Position numbers and translations under genes: made by a program
Assembly: GCA_036382905.1 (NCBI GenBank)
Contig: DASVPL010000221.1
Location: 1-8,908 of the forward strand
DNA: 8,908 nt
Source: AC-37 sp036382905
Lineage (GTDB): Bacteria; Actinomycetota; Thermoleophilia; Solirubrobacterales; Thermoleophilaceae
Reading direction: 5' to 3'
Notes under the pieces: generated by a model
Databases searched by the model: none
What the model was told of the DNA's origin: nothing
The model's input: only the letters and a program-made list of their open reading frames with translations
Shown here: one piece after another, positions 1 through 4,659 of the stretch
Layout: every line of letters begins with the position of its first letter
Numbering within the stretch: position 1 is the stretch's first letter

Positions 1-2
1 CG

Positions 3-155
3 CGGCGTGACGGGCTCGCCGGGTCGGAGCTCCGCCGCGCGGGCCTCGCCGGGTCGGAGCTCCGCCGCGCGGGCTTCGCCGAGTCGGAGCTCCGTCGCGC
101 GGGCTTCGCCGAGTCGGAGCTCCGTCGCGGCGGCCGCGGCGGACGCGGCCGCTGA
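3..155 (+). CDS. Probable C-terminal end of a pentapeptide-repeat protein (partial)
   Basis: The third plus-strand frame is open from the left edge to a TGA at 153-155. It reads as alternating five-residue units: (D/A)G(L/F)A(G/E) followed by SELRR, four times, then a Gly/Arg tail ending GGRGGRGR. A Leu or Phe at the centre of each five, with a small residue two positions before it, fits the pentapeptide-repeat pattern (A-D/N-L-X-X), which folds into a right-handed quadrilateral beta-helix. Third positions in this frame are almost all G or C. The stop lies 19 bp from the stop of the opposing pilin gene, a normal convergent arrangement. The start and most of the protein lie outside the window. 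The main doubt is that another plus-strand frame is also open here with high GC3, so the reading is moderate only. No function can be assigned from the tail. Confidence 0.42.
   Translation, partial: RRDGLAGSELRRAGLAGSELRRAGFAESELRRAGFAESELRRGGRGGRGR
11..130 (+). repeat. Four tandem 30-bp units
   Basis: Four head-to-tail units of exactly 30 bp lie at 11-40, 41-70, 71-100 and 101-130. Units 1 and 2 are nearly identical to each other, as are units 3 and 4; the pairs differ by a few substitutions (for example GGGTCGG against GAGTCGG). Each unit holds the 10-bp palindrome CGGAGCTCCG. There are no spacers between units. Read in the frame ending at 155, each unit encodes two pentapeptides, so the array is best explained as coding repeats that grew by unit duplication. 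Confidence 0.9.
130..152. other. GCGGCCGC inverted repeat between convergent genes
   Basis: Two copies of the self-complementary octamer GCGGCCGC (130-137 and 145-152) flank a 7-nt loop. On the minus strand the hairpin lies about 22 nt beyond the pilin stop, so it could stop transcription. It has no T-tract and sits inside the last codons of the inferred pentapeptide gene, so it may just be Gly/Arg/Ala-rich coding sequence. Confidence 0.25.
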
Positions 156-174
156 CCCGGAGCGCGCGAGGCGC

Positions 175-423
175 TCAAAACTTCACCTTGTCCACGGCGT
201 CCTTGATCTTGCCGACGATCGCGTCGCCCAGGTCCTTGCCCTGGTCGGTCTTGTAGCCCTTGAGCGCGGCGACGACGCCGGCCATCACGAGCGCGACCAG
301 CAGGATCAGCGCGACGTACTCGACCGTGCCCTGCCCGGCGCTCGACCGCAGGCGGTCGCCGGCGCGGACGAGCGCGACGTGAAGGTGGCTGACTGCGCGA
401 TGCATGCCGAAGGCGCGGTACAT
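175..423 (-). CDS. Flp/Fap-type pilin-like small protein
   Basis: This 82-residue product looks like a class III (Flp, Tad-type) prepilin. A basic leader (residues 1-30) is followed by AGQGTVEYVALILLVALVMAG. Cleavage by a TadV/PilD-type prepilin peptidase after Gly30 would leave the conserved Glu and Tyr at mature positions +5 and +6 (E35, Y36). The hydrophobic N-terminal helix (about 37-54) is followed by a short charged tail (KGYKTDQGKDLGDAIVGKIKDAVDKVKF). The ATG at 421-423 is backed by a clear Shine-Dalgarno GGAGGAG six bases upstream; an internal Met7 is possible but has no such support. No tad/cpa assembly gene is present in the window, so the pilin is either an outlying copy or uses machinery elsewhere. 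It is convergent with the repeat gene to its left and divergent from the glycosyltransferase operon. Confidence 0.85.
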   Translation of the reverse strand: MYRAFGMHRAVSHLHVALVRAGDRLRSSAGQGTVEYVALILLVALVMAGVVAALKGYKTDQGKDLGDAIVGKIKDAVDKVKF

Positions 424-429
424 GGGGTT

Positions 430-436
430 CTCCTCC
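430..436 (-). promoter_or_regulatory. Ribosome binding site of the pilin gene
   Basis: On the minus strand GGAGGAG precedes the ATG by six bases. It is one of few strong Shine-Dalgarno sequences in the window and fixes the start at 423. Confidence 0.8.
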
Positions 437-441
437 CGTGA

Positions 442-460
442 CGGTGCTCCGCGGGCACCG
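442..460 (-). promoter_or_regulatory. Hairpin in the pilin 5' leader
   Basis: CGGTGC (442-447) and GCACCG (455-460) form a 6-bp stem around a 7-nt loop. In the mRNA the hairpin would lie about 5 nt upstream of the ribosome binding site. It could affect translation or transcript stability. Short GC-rich stems are common by chance in such DNA, so this is only a candidate. Confidence 0.3.
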
Positions 461-536
461 ATGTGGGCGCCTGGGGAGCGTGTTTTTGCGATGGGGCGAT
501 GGTCGCGAGGGGCGTGTTACGGGACAAGACCGCGGG

Positions 537-563
537 GTGACGATTGAGTGACGGGGGTGTGAC
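537..563 (+). repeat. Three GTGAC repeats at exact 11-bp spacing
   Basis: GTGAC occurs at 537-541, 548-552 and 559-563, each separated by 6 bp, so the copies lie on one face of the helix. They lie about 75-100 bp before the glycosyltransferase start, in the divergent gap, where an activator or repressor would bind. No known regulator is recognised. Confidence 0.45.
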
Positions 564-567
564 AAAG

Positions 568-585
568 CGGATGCACTGGCATCCG
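568..585. repeat. 7-bp inverted repeat upstream of the glycosyltransferase
   Basis: CGGATGC (568-574) and GCATCCG (579-585) are perfect inverted arms around ACTG. The element starts 5 bp after the third GTGAC copy. It could be an operator or a leader hairpin; nothing links it to a particular regulator. Confidence 0.45.
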
Positions 586-623
586 GGCGCCGCGACCCGC
601 CCCCTTTCCCGCGACCGCGCGAG

Positions 624-629
624 TACGCT
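624..629 (+). promoter_or_regulatory. Possible -10 box for a leaderless glycosyltransferase mRNA
   Basis: TACGCT fits the TAnnnT -10 pattern and ends 8 bases before the ATG at 638, so transcription would start at or next to the start codon. There is no Shine-Dalgarno sequence before this ATG. Leaderless messages are common in Actinobacteria. A -35 box is not evident. Confidence 0.35.
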
Positions 630-637
630 GCGCGCAG

Positions 638-1594
638 ATGCGGGTGCTGCTCGTGACCAGCATGTACCCGACTCCCGAGCGGCCGGGGCTCGGCGGCTTC
701 GTCCGCGACCAGGTCGAGGCGCTGCGCGCGTTCGACGACCTCGACCTCGAGCTGTTCGTGATCGAGCCCACCGGCGGCAGCCGGCGCTGGCTCAGCGCCG
801 CACGCGAGCTGCGTCGCCGTTACGCGCGCGAGCGATTCGACCTCGTCCATGCCCACCACGGTCTGGCCGGGTGGAGCGCACTGGCCGTCCGCGGCGCTCC
901 GCACCTCGTGACGTTCCACGGGACCGACCTCAGCCACCGGGTGGTCGGGCCGATGTCACGCGCGCTCGCGCGGCTGATCGACGCGGCCGCGCCCGTCTCG
1001 ACCACGCTCACGCGCTTCGCGGGAGGCGGCCTCCCTGGAGCGGGCCGCTCGCTGCGTGCGCCGGTGCTCCCGATGGGCGTGAATCTCGACCGCTTCGGAC
1101 GTCGCGACCGCGCCGAGGCCCGTGCTCGCCTCGGTCTCGACCCCTCCCGCCCCTACCTCCTGTTCCCGGCCGACCCGGCGCGGCCCGAGAAGCGCCACGA
1201 CCGCGCACGCGAGCTGGCCGCGGCGGCTGGGGCCGAGCTGATCGGCTACGAGGGCGTGGCGCCGAAGGACGTGCCCGATCTGATCAACGCGGTGAACACG
1301 GTCGTGGCGCCCTCGGAGCGAGAGGGGTACGGGCTGGCGCCGCTGGAGGCGCTCGCCTGCGACGTGCCGGTCCTCTCGACCGACGTCGGAATCGCGCCGC
1401 TCGCGCTGCGGGGGGTCGAGGGAACACTGTGCGCGCCCTTCGACCGCGACCGCTGGCTGCGCGCGGTGCAGCCGCACGTCGCCGATCCGGATCCGCGCAT
1501 CGACGGCCGGCGCCGCGCGGAGCTGTTCGATCGCAACCGTATGGCTGAACGCGTGTTCGAGGCCTATCGGGAGCTAACCTCGATGCGTCCGTGA
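638..1594 (+). CDS. GT4-family glycosyltransferase
   Basis: This 318-residue protein is a GT-B fold retaining glycosyltransferase that would transfer a sugar from a nucleotide-sugar donor to an envelope glycan, lipid or small molecule in the cytoplasm. The N-terminal domain opens with MRVLLVTSMYPTPERPGLGGF, the typical first strand and Gly-rich loop, and has a HAHH motif (71-74) and HGTD (94-97). The C-terminal domain shows the E-x7-E signature, E229 and E237 in EGYGLAPLE, followed by ALACDVPVLSTDVG. The donor-binding segment at 177-186 reads PADPARPEKR, with the usual Lys/Arg region kept. At 318 residues it is short for GT4 (usually about 350-400). The ATG at 638 gives the full first strand. 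Its stop overlaps the next gene by one base, so it heads an operon with two zinc-ribbon proteins. Donor and acceptor cannot be read from sequence. Confidence 0.88.
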   Translation: MRVLLVTSMYPTPERPGLGGFVRDQVEALRAFDDLDLELFVIEPTGGSRRWLSAARELRRRYARERFDLVHAHHGLAGWSALAVRGAPHLVTFHGTDLSHRVVGPMSRALARLIDAAAPVSTTLTRFAGGGLPGAGRSLRAPVLPMGVNLDRFGRRDRAEARARLGLDPSRPYLLFPADPARPEKRHDRARELAAAAGAELIGYEGVAPKDVPDLINAVNTVVAPSEREGYGLAPLEALACDVPVLSTDVGIAPLALRGVEGTLCAPFDRDRWLRAVQPHVADPDPRIDGRRRAELFDRNRMAERVFEAYRELTSMRP

Positions 1595-2310
1595 TGAAAG
1601 GTTTCCGCAATCGTGCAGCCGAAAAGGCACGCCGCGCCGCCAGTGGCGGCGAGGGGCCTCCCGCGGGTCAGGATCCGGCGGCGCCCGGGGCCGCGCCCGC
1701 AGCTTCGACGGCCGATCGCGGCGCGATGCGCAAGCGCCTGCGCCGCGCGCGCCATGCGCGTGACGCCGCGCTCCACGAGCTCGGTGCGCTCGTGATGGAG
1801 ATGCAACGGCAGGGTCGCCACGATCCGTCGCTCGTGGAGCGCAAGGCGCGCGAGGCCGTGGCCGTGGACGCCGAGGCGCGTGCGCTCGCCGGCGCGCTCG
1901 ATCGTGGCGAGGCGCTCACGAGCGTGAGCGCGACCGGCATCGTCGGGCCGTGCGGCTCGTGCGGTGCCCTGGTCGCGCGCGAGGACCGGTTCTGTGGGCG
2001 CTGCGGCACGGCGGTCGGCGCGGCGGGCGTGAACGGGGCGACGGCGGTGGTCGGAGCGGCTGCGCCCTCGGGCGCCCAGCGTGTCGGGGCACCGACCGTC
2101 GCGGTCGCGCAGCCCGTGGACGCCGCCCCGCCTTCGGCCGCGCAACGCGTGGACGCGGCCCCGCCCGCGACCGCGGAGCGCGTGGACGCCGCCCCGCCCC
2201 CGTCGGGCGCGCAGCGTGTGGAAGCCGCCCCGCCCGCGGCCGCGGATCGCGTCGAGACGGGTCCGCCGTCGGACGACGGTGTCCCGACCTACACGGTCAC
2301 GACCCGCTGA
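1594..2310 (+). CDS. Zinc-ribbon protein with basic helical N-terminus and repetitive tail
   Basis: The family is not recognised. The 238-residue product is read from the ATG at 1594, which overlaps the glycosyltransferase stop (TGATG); a GTG at 1591 would add one residue. Residues 1-45 are Ala/Gly/basic and probably disordered. Residues 46-103 (RKRLRRARHARDAALHELG onward) are charged and likely helical or coiled coil. A zinc ribbon follows with C120, C123, C134 and C137 (C-x2-C-x10-C-x2-C). The tail (about 158-225) is Ala/Pro-rich with units of the type SAAQRVDAAPP. There is no signal peptide or membrane segment, so it is probably cytoplasmic. The next gene carries a ribbon with the same Cys spacing and a related tail motif, suggesting the two arose from a common module and may work together. 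Translation is probably coupled on both sides. Confidence 0.8.
   Translation: MKGFRNRAAEKARRAASGGEGPPAGQDPAAPGAAPAASTADRGAMRKRLRRARHARDAALHELGALVMEMQRQGRHDPSLVERKAREAVAVDAEARALAGALDRGEALTSVSATGIVGPCGSCGALVAREDRFCGRCGTAVGAAGVNGATAVVGAAAPSGAQRVGAPTVAVAQPVDAAPPSAAQRVDAAPPATAERVDAAPPPSGAQRVEAAPPAAADRVETGPPSDDGVPTYTVTTR
2134..2268 (+). repeat. In-frame 33/36-bp repeats in the zinc-ribbon protein tail
   Basis: Four diverged in-frame units (2134-2166, 2167-2199, 2200-2235, 2236-2268) encode variants of (S/P)xAxRV(D/E)AAPP. The third has one extra codon. The protein motif is better kept than the DNA, as expected for an old, selected linker rather than a fresh duplication. Confidence 0.7.
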
Positions 2311-3566
2311 TGCGCTTCCGCAGAGACAAGGACGGCGGCGGGAGCGCGGGTCCGCCGGACGCGGGCACGCGTGTCGATCAGCCGACCGAGACCATCACCG
2401 CCCCGCCCCCGAGCGTGGCGGACCGGGTCGACGAGCCCGCGGCGCAGCCGCCGGGCGCGGATGGTGCCGAGGAGCCCACGGCCGTGCAGCCCACGCGCGA
2501 GTCCGAGGGCCCGGCGAAGGTGCTGCCGCCGACCGAGGGCGAGGCGAGCGCGCGGCCGCCGTCCCCGCCGCCGCCGAGCGCGACCGACCGCGTCGAAGCC
2601 CCGGCGCCCGCCGCGCCGAGCGCGACCGACCGAGTGGAGTCCCCGGCGCCGCCCGCCGCGCCGAGCGCGACGGACCGAGTGGAGTCCCCGGCGCCCGCCG
2701 CGCCGAGCGCGACCGACCGCGTCGAGTCCCCGGCGCCGCCCGCCGCGCAGGCCACCCGCGAGTCCGAGGGCCCGGCGAAGGTGCTCGCGCCGCCACCCAC
2801 CGCCTCCACGCGCGTCGACGCACCAGCCGCCGCGCCGCCCCCGCAACCCGGCCAGCTCGTCTCCGCAACAGCGCCCACCCAAGCCGGCCAGACCGCCTGC
2901 CCCCAGTGCGGCACGCCCGCCGACGCCGGCCAGGAGATGTGCATCGTCTGCGGCTCGCGCATCGCGCGCAAGCAGTCGAAGCCGCGCGGCTGGCTCCTCC
3001 CGGCCGTGCTCGCCGGCCTCGGTGTGCTGCTGCTCGGCACGGCGGTCGCGTTCGGCGTCGTCGAGCTGACCAAGGACGACGAGGTGAAGAAGAGCGACGT
3101 CGCCGACCTCAACGAGGACACCCAGCCCTCGACCCCACCGCCGTCCACCCGGCCGCCCCCCGCCGCGACCCCTCCGACACAGACCTCGCCCACCATCCCC
3201 CCGGCCACGCGCGAGCCCGACAATCCGTCCGGGACGCCCGACACGACCCAGACCACCCCCGCACCCACCACACCCGGCGGCAGCGGCAACGAGATCGCCG
3301 AATGGCCCGCCGGGAAGACGGCCTACACAGTCGTCCTCGTCTCGGCCACCTCCCGCAACGCGGCCGACGCCAAGGCCGAGCAGGCGATCGCCCGCGGCAT
3401 CAAGGCGGGCGTGCTCCGCTCGGACGACTTCGCGACCCTCCGAGCCGGCTACTGGGTCGTCTTCGCCGGCCAGTACGACTCGTCCGAGCAGGCCACCCGC
3501 GCGGCCGATCGCTACGCCGAGCAGGGCTTCGGCGGCGGCTACCCGCGCCAAGTCAAGCCGAAGTAG
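2310..3566 (+). CDS. Zinc-ribbon, single-pass membrane protein with C-terminal SPOR domain
   Basis: This 418-residue protein starts at the ATG overlapping the previous stop (TGATG); the frame is open further upstream but that part lies inside the preceding gene. In order: a basic start (MRFRRDKD), a long Pro/Ala disordered segment to about 190 with four tandem SATDRVE(A/S)PAP repeats, a zinc ribbon (C197, C200, C211, C214), a transmembrane helix (about 228-251, GWLLPAVLAGLGVLLLGTAV), a Pro/Thr-rich spacer (about 270-325), and a SPOR-like domain (about 338-415: AYTVVLVSATS through YWVVFAGQYDSSEQA). SPOR domains bind denuded glycan strands of peptidoglycan, often at division sites. With no signal peptide, the repeats and ribbon should be cytoplasmic and the SPOR domain outside. 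It may link a cytoplasmic partner to the wall. The exact role is unknown. Confidence 0.87.
   Translation: MRFRRDKDGGGSAGPPDAGTRVDQPTETITAPPPSVADRVDEPAAQPPGADGAEEPTAVQPTRESEGPAKVLPPTEGEASARPPSPPPPSATDRVEAPAPAAPSATDRVESPAPPAAPSATDRVESPAPAAPSATDRVESPAPPAAQATRESEGPAKVLAPPPTASTRVDAPAAAPPPQPGQLVSATAPTQAGQTACPQCGTPADAGQEMCIVCGSRIARKQSKPRGWLLPAVLAGLGVLLLGTAVAFGVVELTKDDEVKKSDVADLNEDTQPSTPPPSTRPPPAATPPTQTSPTIPPATREPDNPSGTPDTTQTTPAPTTPGGSGNEIAEWPAGKTAYTVVLVSATSRNAADAKAEQAIARGIKAGVLRSDDFATLRAGYWVVFAGQYDSSEQATRAADRYAEQGFGGGYPRQVKPK
2496..2785 (+). repeat. Exact 29-bp direct repeats flanking the tandem array
   Basis: The same 29 bases lie at 2496-2524 and 2757-2785, start to start 261 bp (87 codons), and encode the duplicated RESEGPAKVL. 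They bracket the tandem repeats. Recombination between them would delete 87 codons in frame. Confidence 0.9.
2574..2747 (+). repeat. Four alternating 42/45-bp tandem coding repeats
   Basis: Units at 2574-2615 (42 bp), 2616-2660 (45 bp), 2661-2702 (42 bp) and 2703-2747 (45 bp) encode PSATDRVE(A/S)PAP(P)AA. The 42/45 alternation suggests duplication of an 87-bp pair. They are close to identical in DNA, so they are recent and may vary in number between strains. Confidence 0.9.
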
Positions 3567-3571
3567 CCGAT

Positions 3572-3612
3572 ATTCCTGACTTAAGGGTCTATATGACCCA
3601 AAAGTCAGGAAT
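3572..3612. terminator. AT-rich imperfect palindrome between convergent genes
   Basis: The left arm ATTCCTGACTT-AA-GGGTC (3572-3589) pairs with the right arm GACCC-AA-AAGTCAGGAAT (3595-3612) around a TATAT loop. This gives 11 bp plus 5 bp of stem with one 2x2 A/A internal loop. It begins 5 bp after the SPOR gene stop and lies between convergent genes, so a bidirectional terminator is the simplest reading. There is no long T-tract after the stem on the plus strand; on the minus strand CTTTTTCTTC precedes it. A further AAAAGTCAGG copy lies at 3621-3630 and contains the HDAC stop codon. Its low GC stands out sharply from the surroundings. Confidence 0.65.
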
Positions 3613-3625
3613 GTCGAAGAAAAAG

Positions 3626-4639
3626 TCAGGCCGAGAGCGGCCAGTAGCGCCCGACGACCGCGGCCGCTTCCTCACTGATGCCGTTGGCGGCAACCCGCTG
3701 GGGTTCGCCGCCAAGAGAGAACGCCTCGAGCGTCGCCGCCACCGACGTCGCCAGCGCGCTCAGGTCGTAGCCGCCCTCCAGCACCGCGCCCACCGGCGCG
3801 CCGCACGACTCGCCGAGCGACCGCATCCAGAGCGCCATCGCGGCGAACGAGTCGGTCGACAAGCGGCAGTCGGCGAGCGGGTCGTCGCGGTGCGCGTCGA
3901 AGCCGGCCGAGACCAACACGAGCTCCGGCTCGAACGCCCGCGCCGCCGGGACCACCACGTGCTCGACCAGAGCCAGCCACTCGTTCTCGCCCGACCCGGG
4001 CGGCACCGGCAGGTTCAGCGAGAAGCCCTCGCCGGCGCCGGAGCCCACGTCGCTCAGCGGCCCGGTCCCGGGATACAGCGGCGATTGGTGGATCGAGGCG
4101 AACAGCACGTCGGCGGACGAATGGAAGATGTCGTTCGTCCCGTTCCCGTGGTGGACGTCCCAGTCGAATACGAAAACCCGCCGCACCCCGAGCGAGTCCA
4201 GCGCGTGCCGCGCCGCCACGGCCACGTTGTTGAACAGGCAGAACCCCATCGCGCGCGCGGACTCCGCGTGGTGCCCCGGCGGCCGCAGCCCGCAGAAGCC
4301 GAACCGAGCCTCGCCCGCCACGAGCGCCTCCACCAGCGCGCACGCCCCGCCCGCCCCGTGCAGAGCCGCGCGATACGACCCCGGGCTGGCCACCGTGTCG
4401 GGGTCGAACGCCCCTCCCCCTCCCTCCGACATCGCACGGACCGACTCCACGTACCGCACGGGGTGCACGGCACCCAGCACGTCGAGCGAAACCGCGGGCG
4501 CATCCCTCACCGAGTACCCGAGCCAGTCGCGCGCCTCGAGCTCGCGCTCGATCGCCGGGATCCGGCCCGGCCCCTCCGGGTGCGCCCCGGTGTCGTGCTC
4601 CAGCGAGGACTCGTTGCGGAAGTAGAGCGGCGCCGCGAT
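3626..4639 (-). CDS. Class II HDAC / acetylpolyamine amidohydrolase-like deacetylase
   Basis: This zinc-dependent deacetylase of the arginase/HDAC fold would remove acetyl groups from lysine or polyamine-type amines. Numbered from the GTG at 4510, it shows the His pair in RPPGHHAESARAMGFC (H80, H81), FDWDVHHGNGT with zinc ligands D118 and H120, the third ligand D205 in SAGFDAH, and the catalytic Tyr Y248 in EGGYDL. All key residues are present. The 5' end is unusual. The first usable ATG/GTG/TTG is the GTG at 4510, but the frame continues upstream with clear family sequence: LYFRNESSLEHDTGAHPEGP, followed by GRIPAIERELEARD. The boundary given here is an ATC codon at 4639, which would give 337 residues; a CTG at 4678 or a base error are alternatives. 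Conventional calling would start at 4510 and lose the N-terminal HPEGPGR motif. Divergent from nadB. The natural substrate is unknown. Confidence 0.85.
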   Translation of the reverse strand: MAAPLYFRNESSLEHDTGAHPEGPGRIPAIERELEARDWLGYSVRDAPAVSLDVLGAVHPVRYVESVRAMSEGGGGAFDPDTVASPGSYRAALHGAGGACALVEALVAGEARFGFCGLRPPGHHAESARAMGFCLFNNVAVAARHALDSLGVRRVFVFDWDVHHGNGTNDIFHSSADVLFASIHQSPLYPGTGPLSDVGSGAGEGFSLNLPVPPGSGENEWLALVEHVVVPAARAFEPELVLVSAGFDAHRDDPLADCRLSTDSFAAMALWMRSLGESCGAPVGAVLEGGYDLSALATSVAATLEAFSLGGEPQRVAANGISEEAAAVVGRYWPLSA

Positions 4640-4641
4640 GC

Positions 4642-4651
4642 CGGTACCGTA
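4642..4651. promoter_or_regulatory. Possible shared divergent promoter with overlapping -10 boxes
   Basis: The palindrome CGGTACCG (4642-4649) extends into TACCGTA. Plus-strand TACCGT (4645-4650) and minus-strand TACGGT (4651 to 4646) both fit TAnnnT and overlap by five bases. The plus box ends 9 bases before the nadB TTG at 4660. The minus box ends 6 bases before the ATC at 4639. Both spacings would make leaderless transcripts. No -35 boxes are obvious. The GC-rich hexamers are weak evidence alone. Confidence 0.35.
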
Positions 4652-4659
4652 GTCACCGC

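Noticed and set aside
11..130. 30-bp repeats as a possible CRISPR array
   Set aside because: The units are directly abutting with no spacers, and they encode a regular peptide repeat.
478..518. GCGTGTT direct repeat (478-484 and 512-518) as an operator pair
   Set aside because: Seven bases with no symmetry or promoter nearby; chance is a sufficient explanation.
480..540. Sigma70 promoter for the pilin on the minus strand
   Set aside because: A TTGTCC-like -35 can be found but the expected -10 (GACCAT) is poor; no supported promoter.
1950..2309. 120-codon upstream extension of the SPOR gene
   Set aside because: It overlaps the preceding zinc-ribbon gene in another frame and is Arg-rich; the TGATG junction gives a natural start at 2310.
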